This document shows positions 20,701 to 28,383 of a DNA stretch of 63,981 bases, piece after piece (position 1 is the first letter of the stretch; each line of letters opens with the position of its first letter). Location: assembly GCF_900114485.1 (NCBI RefSeq), contig NZ_FOTF01000020.1:1-63981 (forward strand), in the 5' to 3' direction. The position numbers were made by a program, and so were the translations under genes. The stretch comes from Loktanella salsilacus. Lineage in GTDB: Bacteria; Pseudomonadota; Alphaproteobacteria; Rhodobacterales; Rhodobacteraceae. Below the pieces are notes generated by a model that worked only from the letters and a program-made list of their open reading frames with translations, was not told the origin of the DNA and did not search any database.

Positions 20701-23700
20701 CCTATAATTACGTGGTGACGAACACCGGCAATACGACGATTACCGATGCGATCACGGTGACCGACAACCTGACGGCGGTCAGCTGTCCGGTACTGCCGGA
20801 CGGGCTTGCGCCCGCCGCGCAGACGATTTGCGAAAGCACCTATACGGTGACGGGCAATGACGTGACGCTGACGGCTGTGACCAATACGGCGCGGGCGATT
20901 GCGGGTCCGGTGCGCAGCCCGATTACATCCGAAACTGTGCCGCTTGATGGCGTGCCGTCGCTGGGCGTAAGCAAGGCGCTTGTGCAGGTGAACGGCGTGG
21001 CTGGCACGGCGTTCACGGCGGTGGGTGATGTGCTGACCTATCAGTTTATCGTGGAAAACACCGGCAATGTGTCCTTTGCGCGCGATGTGAGCGTGACGGA
21101 TACGCTGCTGACTGATCCGGTGGTCTGCTTTGACAGCCAGGGCAGCACGCGCGATCTGGCGTCTGGCGATACGGCGGTTTGTACGGCGCCCTATACGGTG
21201 AACCAAGACGATCTGGACCGGGGCCAAGTGATCAACGAGGCCGTGGCCACGACACTGTTCGGTGCGGACGGCGATACGACGCTTGTGTCCTCGCGCCCTG
21301 CGCGGGTGGTCTCTGCTGCGGATGTAACCTCGGCCCTGACCTTGGTGAAATCGGCGGCGACGCTGCCGATCACGGCTGCGGGGCAGGTGCTGACCTATAC
21401 GCTGACGATCGAGAATACGGGTAATCAACGCCTGCGGTCTGTCGCGGCGACGGATGCGCTTTTGCCGGATCTGAGTTGTGCGGCTGCAGTGCTGGAGCCG
21501 GGTGCGCAGCTGATTTGCGCCGACACCTATACGGTGACGCAGGCGGATGTGGATGCGGGGACGCTGGTCAATACGGCTGATGTCAGCGCGATCACACCGA
21601 CGGGGGCTGGGCGGACGGCGACGGATACGCTGACGCTGGATACGCCCGCGGCGCGCAATGCGCTCAGCCTGTCAAAGGTGCCCAGCGTGTCGCCCTTTGG
21701 TCTGGCGGGTAGCACGGTGACCTTTGATCTGGTGCTGCGCAACGACGGCAACCTGACGCTGTTCGATCTGGTGGTGACGGACCCGTCGATTGACGCGGGT
21801 TATAGCTGCACGGTGGCGGAACTCGCGCCGGGCGACAGCAATAGCGACTGTTCTGTCAGCCGCGCGGTGACGCAGGCGGACGTGGACGCGGGCAGCCTGT
21901 CGAACACCGCCTTCGTGGCGGGCGAAGATGCGCAGGGGAATGCGGTCGCGGGGCAAGGCAGCGTTATTGTGCCGGGACCGATCAATGTCTCTGCACTTGA
22001 GGTGACGAAGGTCGTGCGCGACACGGGCTCTGCGATTGGTGATGTGGTTGTGTTTGAAATCACGGCTGAGAATCTGGGCAACGTCAGCCTGCGCGATCTG
22101 ACGATCAGCGATACGTTTACGCGGGCGGACGGGTCCGTGATCACGGGCGCGGTGCCTGTGCTGGCGGATCCTGCGGTTGCGGGCGATCCGCTGCTGCCGA
22201 ACGGGACCCGTGTCTGGACGCTGAGCCATACGCTGACGCAGGTCGATCTGGATGCGGGCGGGCTAGTGAACACGGCGACGGTGACGGGTCTTGATCCGTC
22301 GGATGCGCCGATCAGCGATGTCTCGGACAACGGCGTGGACGGCGACGGTAACACAGCCGACGACGCCACGGTTCTGCCGATTGCGGCGGTGCCGGGGATT
22401 GAACTGACGAAAGTGCTGACGACATCCGGCCTGATTGCGGGTGATCCGGTGGTGTTTACGCTGACGGCGGTGAACACGGGCAACGTGAGCCTGTCGGACA
22501 TTGCGCTGAGCGATACGTTCACGCGGGCCGATGGGACAGTGATCACGGGCGCGGCGCCTGTGCTGGTGGATCCTGCGGTTGCGACCGATCCGCTTTTGCC
22601 AACGGAAAGCCGTGTCTGGACGCTGAGCTATACCTTGACGCAGGCGGATATCGACGCGGGCGGTTTGGCGAATACCGCCACCGTGGCCGGCACCTTGCCG
22701 GGCGGGGTGGTTTTGACCGATGTGTCTGACAACGGCGTCGACGGCGACGGCAATACTTTGGACGACCCAACGCTGCTGCCAATTTCGACTGCACCAGGGC
22801 TGGAAGTCACAAAGGTGCTGTCCCAGACGGGCAGTGCTGTAGGTGATGTCATCGTTTATCAAATCACGGTCGAGAACACCGGCAATGTGACCCTGACTGA
22901 ACTGGTCGTCACCGACACGATGACGGATATGGCTGGAAACCCGCGCGATTCCGGGGCGGTTGTCTTTGTATCGGGCAATGATGCGCGGATTTTGGATGTT
23001 GGCGCGACGAACCTGTTCGAAGTCACCTACACTTTGACCCAAGAAGATCTGGACGCGGGCGGCCTGATCAACTCGGCTGTTGCCACAGTCGAGACGACGG
23101 CGGGCGGTGTGCTGACGGATAGTTCGGACAACGGTCTGGATGACGACGGCAATACGACTGACGATCCCACGGTACTGCTGCTTGACGGGATTTCATCCAT
23201 CGCAGTCACCAAGTCCGCTGGAACTTGGGAACGGCGGGCGGCTGACCGCGTGGCGATTGATTTCACAATTGAAGTCGAAAACACCGGAACGGTCACGCAA
23301 ACCGGGCTACAGGTCATTGACGATCTGCAGGCCTTTGCTTCCCCGGGGCGGGTTATCGCGGTGACGCGGCCCGTTGCATCCGGGTTCGAGGGGACCGGCA
23401 GCGGTGCGGCGGGTTTCAATGGCAAAACTAATATTGATACCCTCAGCGGCGACGTGAACCTTGCTGTGGGTCAGACGGGTGCGATTTCCTTTACCGTGCT
23501 TATTGATCCGACTGCGGGCTATCCCGCGCAGGAAAACGTGGCGCTGGCAAAAACGGATCGGATCGTCGACGGCGTATCTGGCGCTGTTGCCGTGCCGGCG
23601 CTTCCGGATGCGGATGTCAGGGTCGTAAAACTGGCCAATACGGAAACGGCCATTTTGGGCGGGACGGTCGGCTATACCCTGACCTTCGAGAACATGAACC

Positions 23701-24653
23701 AAAGCGTTGAAACGGGTCTGACCCTGATCGACAGCTTGCCTGATGGGCTGGCCTTTACGCCTGGCTCTGCCCGCTATGACGGGGCTGATACGCCGCAGCC
23801 GGTCGTAAGTGGCCGTCTGCTGGAGTGGCAGAACATCACCCTTGGGCCGTTGCAGAAGGTGACGATCACCCTTGATACGCGCGTCACGGGCGGCGACGGC
23901 AACCTGACCAACACCGCCTATGTGCTTGATCCGGGGCAGAATATCATCTCGAACCGGGCAGAGGCGACTGTGACCCGTCGACCAGAAGCGGTGTTCGATT
24001 GCGGCGATGTGATCGGCAAGGTCTATGATGATCGCAACATGAACGGCTATCAGGATGGGCCGACATCGGTTTCGCGGGCACAGATCACCGACCAGACCTA
24101 TATCGGCGGTAAGAATGATCCCGCGATCACCGCGCTTCCGCAGGGTGAACCCGGTCTGGCCGGGGTGCGCTTGTCGACGGTAAGCGGCACGATCATCACC
24201 ACGGATGCCTTTGGCCGCTTTAGCGTCCCTTGCGCCGAGCTGCCTGCCGATATCGGGTCGAACTTCACACTGAAGCTGGACACGCGCACATTGCCAACAG
24301 GCTACCGCGTCACCACGGAAAACCCCCGTGTTGTGCGCCTGACGCCGGGCACTGTGACCAAGATGAACTTTGGTGCAGCCATCGCCAATGTCGTCGATAT
24401 TGACCTGACCGCCGAGGCCTTTGTCAGCGGCACAGCGACCCCGATCCCGGCCCTGCCGGCCGGTGTCGACAGCCTGATCGCTCAGATCCGTGACGTGCCG
24501 TCGGTGCTGCGTCTGAGCTACTATCTGCAAGGCGAAGACCGTGCGCTGGCCCGGGCGCGCATGGACGCGGTTGAAGAGATTATCCGCGTCCGGTGGCGCC
24601 AAACCGGCCGATACCGTTTGCTGATCGAACGCACCATTCAGGCGCTGCAATAA
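11742..24653 (+). CDS. Giant extracellular DUF11/TIGR01451 repeat protein (main part)
   Basis: A frame of more than 4300 residues, open from 11655 just after the TAA; TTG 11742 is only its first possible start and has no convincing ribosome site. It consists of about 32 repeats of 110-135 residues of the DUF11 / conserved-repeat (TIGR01451) beta-sandwich type. Each has a YxxxVTNTGNVTLT strand and a closing YTVTQADVDAG ... NTAT motif. One class has a Cys pair (LSCTIPS ... SCRGSYTVTQ); a second, Cys-free class has SDTFTRADG and an Asp-rich DNGVDGDGNTADD loop. The last 350 residues differ: an SdrD-B/carboxypeptidase-like domain (GKVYDDRNMNGYQDG ... GLAGVRLSTVSG ... TTDAFGRFSVPC), then a helical tail (LARARMDAVEEIIRVRW). 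The role is probably surface adhesin or filament. The stop lies 13 bp before the beta-barrel gene, implying one operon. Confidence 0.85.
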   Translation: MAKTNPGADPSTLATANCVGFYTVTQADVDRGTLTNIATSSATPAFGQLGSFTDTVTLTGPVQNSVLNLSKTASPTSFTAINQTITYTFTATNAGNTTLTNVVVTDPKIPALSCTIGTLLPLSTTNTVNTATCTGTYRTTQADVDAFARSNQPLTNTATVRGTDPRNTQVSRTATANVPGPAALPTLTIDKTAVQTTYSAVGAVIAYRFDVTNTGNVTWPSPPTVTDTVTAPASCPSGAVAPGATVRCTVNYSVTQADIDRGQIDNTATATITINGVTRSANDSHSLPATLTLSQSIVKRLKAGTVTPFTAVGDPLVYEYVLKNTGNASITNPVVTDNKVAVTCPVGVVAPGASVICTSATYSVTQQDLDAGQVVNTATANGTGPLGGAVPPVTTSLRVDAQRLPALTMDKVAETIAPEDFAPGLPVDYTYTVTNTGNVTITAPITVTDDKTPVSCPALPAGGLSPTAPNNTLTCTATYVVTNADFLNGLVTNNAFATDGQTQSNTDSATIPQNGTPGLSLAKTALTASFADVGDTIDYRFTVTNSGETNIIDLQPISITDAKIDPATLSCAQPPVLAPTESFDCLGTSVPLTQADVDSGSYANTAHASFDFTRDGNTTLVQSATATAVVLSSNVPDFTVVKSGPSAFSAVGEVITYSFAVSNLNAQTLTSVVLTDPLIPGLSCPISNLQQGAPQTCQGTYTVTQADLDRGMIDNTVTAVGTGPQGGQATRTDDLSIAIDPAAATKVLTFDKTASVTSFDAPGDVIDYTLTVTNDGNLTLTNVVVTDSVLGLSCTIPSLAPTATDDSCRGSYTITQADIDAGDYVNAAQAVADDVAPQLDSVTVAGPTLNSAIALTKAASNAYAAANDPVVFTFQVENTGNVTQTGVVITDEFFDPDLVCNVPDLQPGEVDNSCTATYTVTQDDVDAGTFTNTARVDATGGNGIAAFDEDTAIASGPAAAPAVRIEKSSADGVFGATGTSEVFTFEVYNTGNVTLTSVAVSDPLTGFACTTGPILPGASTTLCDDTSPMTTAPLLVTQANVDAGTLSNTVSATAQSLRGGPVSGSDTLTLAGPTQLPALSIDKQIAAGDDFATVGATVSYNFVVQNAGNITLTQPITINDAAVPAVCPALPAGGLAPLATLTCTGSKKVTQADLDRGYFDNTASASVTQPVVPSATYPGGTAAVTSATDTVRANADQLPALSLVKRVKPLTPSSFSVLNAPIVYQFIVKNSGNVTTTADTIINDVNIPANLTCAPAGLAPGASATCETTWNATQAALDAGFFTNTASATTAFDGAAVTSPDATATVNAVQNPRLVIAKTITDVTPANAFQAGTVLTYQYVITNPLTGPGTPGNVTIDGPFSVADNRTTVTCTQPASGALAPGESTTCTATYTVVSDDLDLGSVQNTASASGTFNGATITSPKTVAIYPVDAKPAVDVEKVADPVGATFSAVGDKLYYSYTVINPVREPGQSGVALVEPVFIQDDKLGNFECRPRDPAQDFNIGDRYTCNTFDLGLPYVVTQADLDRGFVTNEATAQTTFARLSPSPIPVESSAVEVTITGAETPGLTLTKAVTTGPAVAVAGDALTYTIRATNSGNQTLRGVVVTDPLIPALTCDPSGTNITLLPTEFVECTGTYTVTQADIDADDVLSNTASAQATDPQGDDVLGSVTNLQDLDPPLPAVAILKEQIDSDGTVINPPVYNAVGEVLTFRMTVTNTGNITLDNVAVTDSLVAGTCNVSAPLAPGDIDNSCLFTYAVTQTDIDDNTIANQGSVTADPRAPGTTLAPATSDLISNGPVREPKVSLTKSVDQTSFSTTDVALTYGYVIANEGNITLTDLPQLTDDKIPAADLVCDAFPATGLLPGDAIECRGTYLTTQADVNAGFVTNIADVTIADPLDPLTPLTSQDTQTVAADRVSAVTLTKLADDDALVVAGQVITYSYQVTNTGNTTLTNISVGDQHTSAGGTSALTLSNSGAIASLVPLQSVTLTATYTVTQADVDANTPLTNTATLSSVSPDGVNPSAVAEESVSVALPAPDLLATKSVATQPTGAAAVGDDIVYAITVANTGNVSLSSVTFDDVLTRSGGAVVTPAPVLVKTGGDTLNPDILDVGEVWTYSATHELTQDDIDAGGLSNVLTVTATDPNGTDVDDLAGTGTGDNEDPATVTLQQAGALEGTKTLEPLTVPAVAGTVVTFRVTLANTGNVTLRNVVLTDDLRRADDTAITPLPVPVKTGGDAGLPDVLEVGETWTYDVLYTLEQADIDAGGITNSLTFAAQTPANIAVTDVSDDGIDDDGNTLDDPAELLITPAPLLEVTKVVRDTGSAVGDVVVFEITAENLGNVSLRDLTISDTFTRADGSVITGAVPVLADPAVAGDPLLPNGTRVWTLSHTLTQVDLDAGGLVNTATVTGLDPSDAPISDVSDNGVDGDGNTADDATALPIAAVPGIELTKVLTTSGLIAGDPVVFTLTAVNTGNVSLSDIALSDTFTRADGTAITGAAPVLVDPAVATDPLLPTETRVWTLSYTLTQPDIDAGGLANTATVAGTLPGGGTRSDVSDNGVDGDGNTLNDPTLLPITPAPLLEVTKIVRDTGSAVGDVVVFEITAENLGNVSLRDLTISDTFTRADGTVITGAVPVLADPAVAGDPLLPNGVRVWTLSRTLTQADVDAGGLVNTATVTGLDPSDAPISDVSDNGVDGDGNTADDATVLPIAAVPALAAVKVISSGPVTVGSLVVFDINVTNTGNVTLRSVAIASDTLTRADGTALTLTSGPVLRSSDQNSPAGTLAVNETGIWRATYRLTQADVDAGGIANIAVATGTAPGGTVVTAQTVDADAGDGNPAVLTIPATPALRLVKVLTAGGPTFSAVGDVLDYRFDVTNTGNVTLTDAITIVDARITDAGGTISCPSGPLAPLARTSCTASYAVTQADIDAGSVTNTALAQSGAVVSAPSSVTVQAQQTPALEMVKTAVSIFDGTTTSSVIEAQYFVIDAVVTYNYVVTNTGNTTITDAITVTDNLTAVSCPVLPDGLAPAAQTICESTYTVTGNDVTLTAVTNTARAIAGPVRSPITSETVPLDGVPSLGVSKALVQVNGVAGTAFTAVGDVLTYQFIVENTGNVSFARDVSVTDTLLTDPVVCFDSQGSTRDLASGDTAVCTAPYTVNQDDLDRGQVINEAVATTLFGADGDTTLVSSRPARVVSAADVTSALTLVKSAATLPITAAGQVLTYTLTIENTGNQRLRSVAATDALLPDLSCAAAVLEPGAQLICADTYTVTQADVDAGTLVNTADVSAITPTGAGRTATDTLTLDTPAARNALSLSKVPSVSPFGLAGSTVTFDLVLRNDGNLTLFDLVVTDPSIDAGYSCTVAELAPGDSNSDCSVSRAVTQADVDAGSLSNTAFVAGEDAQGNAVAGQGSVIVPGPINVSALEVTKVVRDTGSAIGDVVVFEITAENLGNVSLRDLTISDTFTRADGSVITGAVPVLADPAVAGDPLLPNGTRVWTLSHTLTQVDLDAGGLVNTATVTGLDPSDAPISDVSDNGVDGDGNTADDATVLPIAAVPGIELTKVLTTSGLIAGDPVVFTLTAVNTGNVSLSDIALSDTFTRADGTVITGAAPVLVDPAVATDPLLPTESRVWTLSYTLTQADIDAGGLANTATVAGTLPGGVVLTDVSDNGVDGDGNTLDDPTLLPISTAPGLEVTKVLSQTGSAVGDVIVYQITVENTGNVTLTELVVTDTMTDMAGNPRDSGAVVFVSGNDARILDVGATNLFEVTYTLTQEDLDAGGLINSAVATVETTAGGVLTDSSDNGLDDDGNTTDDPTVLLLDGISSIAVTKSAGTWERRAADRVAIDFTIEVENTGTVTQTGLQVIDDLQAFASPGRVIAVTRPVASGFEGTGSGAAGFNGKTNIDTLSGDVNLAVGQTGAISFTVLIDPTAGYPAQENVALAKTDRIVDGVSGAVAVPALPDADVRVVKLANTETAILGGTVGYTLTFENMNQSVETGLTLIDSLPDGLAFTPGSARYDGADTPQPVVSGRLLEWQNITLGPLQKVTITLDTRVTGGDGNLTNTAYVLDPGQNIISNRAEATVTRRPEAVFDCGDVIGKVYDDRNMNGYQDGPTSVSRAQITDQTYIGGKNDPAITALPQGEPGLAGVRLSTVSGTIITTDAFGRFSVPCAELPADIGSNFTLKLDTRTLPTGYRVTTENPRVVRLTPGTVTKMNFGAAIANVVDIDLTAEAFVSGTATPIPALPAGVDSLIAQIRDVPSVLRLSYYLQGEDRALARARMDAVEEIIRVRWRQTGRYRLLIERTIQALQ
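18666..19375 (+). repeat. Long internal repeat, copy 1
   Basis: A 710-bp block covering two consecutive repeats of the giant protein. It aligns without gaps to 21996-22705 (offset exactly 3330 bp). The core 18711-19024 is identical to 22041-22354 over 314 bp at the DNA level, which implies recent duplication or gene conversion. Confidence 0.9.
19470..19867 (+). repeat. Long internal repeat, partial copy 2
   Basis: A 398-bp block aligning to 18666-19063 (offset 804 bp) with scattered third-position differences. It encodes the same repeat sequence (VGDVVVFEITAENLGNVSL ... DNGVDGDGNTADDAT). Confidence 0.85.
21996..22705 (+). repeat. Long internal repeat, copy 3
   Basis: Gap-free counterpart of 18666-19375. 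Differences cluster at both ends, while the 314-bp core is identical, the pattern expected from gene conversion between distant repeats of one gene. Confidence 0.9.
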
Positions 24654-24666
24654 GATGGAGAAACCC

Positions 24667-27600
24667 ATGCAGAAATCTTATCGCACGCGCGCGATCCGCA
24701 ATGCCTTGATGGCGGCGACGGCATTGTCTGGGCTTGGGTCAGGGCTTTTGGCGCAGGATTGCGGGGCCAATATCTTGCCGCTTCCGATTGGCTGCGAGGT
24801 CACGAATGCGGGCGATGTCATCGCGCTACCTGTTGGCAAAAACACCGAAAAATCGAGCCTGCCCGCCACTGGGTTTGCCATTTCGCTGAACGGCACGCCC
24901 ATCGCTGGGGATGCAAAAGTCATCGAAAAGGTGCGCAAGGTCGATATCGCCTTGGCCGAAGCCGATATTCGCGTGACGTTTGATGGTTTGGGCGCGGTGC
25001 CGCGGCTTGATCTGGAACAGTCGACGCAGACAGATGGCGGCCCTGTAACGCTGCAATCGGCGATGAACTACCCGGCCTATGTCGCGCGGGCTGAAATGCG
25101 GATTATCGACCTTGAAGCCGTGGGCGGGCCGCGCACCGTATCGATCCTGCCCGTTGACGTGAACGGACAGGTCACGGTCGATCTGCCCCAAGATAGCAAA
25201 CTGGTCGCAGTCCACCGCGTCTATGACGCAAACGGACGCTTTGACGAAACGGCACCGCAACCTTTGGGCGTTGCCCTGCCATCCGGTAGCGTGCGCGATG
25301 TGGAAGAAGGCCGCGATACCGCCAGCCGTCGCCGCATTCCTGTTTTCGGCGGCGCGGTCACTGTTTCGGGGGCCAATGTCGTGCCGGGCGCAACCGTGCG
25401 GGCCTTGGGCGAAACGTTGCGGCCGGACCCAGACGGGCGGTTCGTCATCCAACGCATTCTGCCGCAAGGTGAATACGAGGTTGATGTCGATGTGGCCGGG
25501 CCGGGCCAGCGTGTCGACCTGACCCGCGATATCGACATTCCGGCAGCGGATTGGTTCAGCGTTGGCACGGCCGATCTGACCTTTGGCTACCGCACGGGTG
25601 GCCGCGATGATAGCAGCGAAACCTATGCGACAGGCCGCATCGCAGGCTTTATCGACGGCAAAACAGCAAGCGGCTACGCCGTCACCGCGTCCGTGGACAC
25701 GGGCGAGGGCCCGCTAGAGGATATTTTCCGCGATCTGGACGAGAAGGACCCGCGCCAGCTTTTGCTTCGCGTTGACCCATCCGATTACTATCCGACCTTT
25801 GGTGACGATTCCGAAATCATCGACCGCACCCCGACCTCTGGCAAAATCTACGTCCGGGTCGCCCGCGAAGGTAATTTTGTGCAGTTCGGCGACTTTGTCG
25901 CAGCCTTGGGCGACAACGCCTTCGTGCGTAACGACCGCACTCTTTATGGCCTGCAAGCGCATGTCGAAGCGCGCGACCAGACCGTGTTTGGCACACCGCG
26001 CTATCAGGCGACCGCGCATGCCGCCCAGCCCGATATGATCCCGCAGCGCGAAGCCTTTCGCGGCACCGGCGGATCCGTCTATTTTCTGCGTCAGCAGGAC
26101 ATCGGGCAGGGGACAGAGCAAGTCTATGTTCAGGTGCGCGATCCCGAGTCTGACCGTGTGATCGACAGCACCCTTCTGGTGCCGGGTGTCGATTACCAGA
26201 TCAATTACATTCAGGGTGTTATCACCTTGGTGCAGCCGTTGTTTGGCTCTGCCGGGAACGGGCTGGTGTCTGCCACAGGCACAGGCCGCGATAACGTCGT
26301 GCTGGTTGCGCAGTATGAATATACGCCCGTTGCGGGCGACGTTGATGGCTATGCGACCGGCGCGCGGGTAGAAGGCTGGGTTTCCCCGCAGCTGCGTGTT
26401 GGTGCCTCGGCGGCGCGTGACGATACGGGCGTGCGTGACCACACGCTGGTTGGCGGCGATATTTTGTTTGCCCCGACAGAACGCACCTATGTGCGCGTGG
26501 ATGCCGCCCAAAGCGAAGGCCAAGGGCTGGACACGTTGCTGTCCTATAATGGCGGCTTGACGTCCGAGACGGAAACAGCTGCGACGGGCCGCGGCCAGTC
26601 GGTGCGTGTCGAAGGCCGCGCTGATCTGGTCGATCTTGGCCTTGGCGGAGAAGGTGTCGTCGGCGGCTATGCCGAACAGCGCGAAGAGGGGTTCTCCTCT
26701 CTTGATACGCAGGTCACGGACAACACCGGGGACGAAGATCTTTGGGGCGTTTTCGCAGATGTAAAGGTCGGCGAGACGACGACCCTCGCGCTGCGCTATG
26801 ACAGCTATACCAACCAAGCGGGCGATAGCGACCTAGAGGGCGAAGTCGAGCTGACGCATCAGTTGTCGGACACTCTGTCTTATACGCTTGGTGCCGCAAG
26901 GCTGGACCGGGACGACACGGATGAAGACGGCAGCCGCACCGACGTCGCTGCCCGGCTGAACTATGCGTTTGATGACAAGCGCGAAGTCTATGTTTTTGGC
27001 CAGACAACGGTGCAGAACGACGGGCTAGACGCAGATGACCGCATTGGCCTTGGCCTTAGCTATGACACCGGCACTGGCTGGGTGCTAGAAGGTGAAGTTT
27101 CGGATGGCACGCAGGGTGCAGGTGCACGCGTGCTGGCCACGCGAACAGGGGGCGATGGCGATACACAGTACATCGGCTATACCCTTGAGCCGGGCCGCGA
27201 TCTGGATGATGTCGATCTGGTCGGCCGCGACCGGGGCCGCGTGGTTGTCGGCGGACGGCGTGATCTGTCATCCGATCTGTCGATCTTCGGGGAAAACACC
27301 TACGACATGTTCGGGCAGCGGGACTCGCTGACCTCTGCCTACGGCGTGACCTACGCCGCCAACGCACAGCTGACTTACACCGTCGCGATAGAGCTTGGTC
27401 AGGTTCAGGATGGCAGCGATAATGACTTTGATCGCCGGGCGTATTCTTTCGGGACACGCTACGCCAGCGACACGCTGTCGGCGCAAGCGCGCGTTGAATA
27501 CCGCACCGAAAATGGCACCCTATCAGGCGATCCGCTGGATAACGACACAGTGCTGGTGGCCGCTAATCTGTCTTACAAACTTGACGACGCACAGCGCATC

Positions 27601-28170
27601 ATTGCCAAGGCCGAAGCCCTGCGTTCGCGCAGCGACGAGACGTCCTTTCGCGACGGCGATTACACAGACGTCAGCATTGGTTATGCCCTGCGGCCCGTAG
27701 AGGACGACCGTCTGAATATTCTGGCGCGTTACCGTTATCTGGATGACCAGATTGGTCAGACACTGGACGGCACGGATGATACCGGGCCGGTTCAGCGCAG
27801 TCACGTGGTCAGTCTGGACGGATCATATGACGTGGACCGGTTCTGGACCGTGAACGGCAAGCTTGGCTATCGTAGCGCCGAAACAGCGGTTGATCCGGCA
27901 GACACATTTGCGCGGAACGACGCTTGGCTTGCGGTGCTGGGTGCCCGCTATCACCTTGTTCATGATTGGGATATTCTGGCCGAAGTGCGTCAGCTGACAC
28001 TTGTCGACGCCGGTACGCAGGATCGCGGCGCTTTGGTTGCGGCGTTCAAGCAGGTGCATCCCAACATGCAGATCGGCCTTGGCTACAACTTCTCGCAATT
28101 CTCTGACGATTTGACGGATCTTATCTATGACGACCAAGGGGTATTCCTCAATCTGGTCGCGAAGTTCTAA
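24667..28170 (+). CDS. Outer-membrane beta-barrel protein paired with the giant repeat protein
   Basis: A protein of 1167 residues, not assigned to a named family by me. It has a signal peptide (residues 1-33, ending SGLLAQ). A Cys pair (DCGANILPLPIGC) and periplasmic beta-rich modules follow, including a carboxypeptidase-like segment (GANVVPGATVRAL ... DGRFVIQRILPQGEYEV) near residue 240. From about residue 300 onward alternating amphipathic strands rich in Y, R, D and G look like a large beta-barrel, ending YDDQGVFLNLVAKF with the C-terminal Phe of BAM substrates. The ATG at 24667 has GGAGA 5 bp upstream, 13 bp after the giant gene's stop. Inference: an anchor or export channel for the repeat protein. 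Confidence 0.75.
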   Translation: MQKSYRTRAIRNALMAATALSGLGSGLLAQDCGANILPLPIGCEVTNAGDVIALPVGKNTEKSSLPATGFAISLNGTPIAGDAKVIEKVRKVDIALAEADIRVTFDGLGAVPRLDLEQSTQTDGGPVTLQSAMNYPAYVARAEMRIIDLEAVGGPRTVSILPVDVNGQVTVDLPQDSKLVAVHRVYDANGRFDETAPQPLGVALPSGSVRDVEEGRDTASRRRIPVFGGAVTVSGANVVPGATVRALGETLRPDPDGRFVIQRILPQGEYEVDVDVAGPGQRVDLTRDIDIPAADWFSVGTADLTFGYRTGGRDDSSETYATGRIAGFIDGKTASGYAVTASVDTGEGPLEDIFRDLDEKDPRQLLLRVDPSDYYPTFGDDSEIIDRTPTSGKIYVRVAREGNFVQFGDFVAALGDNAFVRNDRTLYGLQAHVEARDQTVFGTPRYQATAHAAQPDMIPQREAFRGTGGSVYFLRQQDIGQGTEQVYVQVRDPESDRVIDSTLLVPGVDYQINYIQGVITLVQPLFGSAGNGLVSATGTGRDNVVLVAQYEYTPVAGDVDGYATGARVEGWVSPQLRVGASAARDDTGVRDHTLVGGDILFAPTERTYVRVDAAQSEGQGLDTLLSYNGGLTSETETAATGRGQSVRVEGRADLVDLGLGGEGVVGGYAEQREEGFSSLDTQVTDNTGDEDLWGVFADVKVGETTTLALRYDSYTNQAGDSDLEGEVELTHQLSDTLSYTLGAARLDRDDTDEDGSRTDVAARLNYAFDDKREVYVFGQTTVQNDGLDADDRIGLGLSYDTGTGWVLEGEVSDGTQGAGARVLATRTGGDGDTQYIGYTLEPGRDLDDVDLVGRDRGRVVVGGRRDLSSDLSIFGENTYDMFGQRDSLTSAYGVTYAANAQLTYTVAIELGQVQDGSDNDFDRRAYSFGTRYASDTLSAQARVEYRTENGTLSGDPLDNDTVLVAANLSYKLDDAQRIIAKAEALRSRSDETSFRDGDYTDVSIGYALRPVEDDRLNILARYRYLDDQIGQTLDGTDDTGPVQRSHVVSLDGSYDVDRFWTVNGKLGYRSAETAVDPADTFARNDAWLAVLGARYHLVHDWDILAEVRQLTLVDAGTQDRGALVAAFKQVHPNMQIGLGYNFSQFSDDLTDLIYDDQGVFLNLVAKF

Positions 28171-28231
28171 ACTCTGGGTTTAGGCAAAGATTAGAAGATC
28201 AGGTCGTCCATCAGCGACTAGCGGCGTCATG

Positions 28232-28269
28232 CACCGCACCGGCCAAAGCTAGTCTTTGCCGGTGCGGTG
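28232..28269 (+). terminator. Terminator of the giant-protein/barrel operon
   Basis: A long stem pairs CACCGCACCGGC(C)AAAG with CTTTGCCGGTGCGGTG around a CTAGT loop, with one bulged C. It stands 62 bp after the barrel stop and is followed by GTTATTTGG. Confidence 0.75.
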
Positions 28270-28383
28270 GTTATTTGGTCTTTGGTGATGTAGGGGGCGG
28301 ATATTCCGACTGGCATTAAAGACGATCCACCTATCAAACTTCAAAAGTCAGTCGGCAGTAGGTCACCTAAAAGGAGACACGAC

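Noticed and set aside
18590-22800. CRISPR array suggested by dense repeats
   Set aside because: The repeats are long, in frame and encode protein domains; there are no short direct repeats with unique spacers and no cas genes in the window.
12124-28137. Long minus-strand frames opposite the giant gene and barrel gene (for example 15369-16532, 23307-24668, 25714-26817)
   Set aside because: They are high-GC shadow frames with repetitive, Arg/His-rich translations, no family similarity and no ribosome sites. The plus strand has clear repeats and domains.
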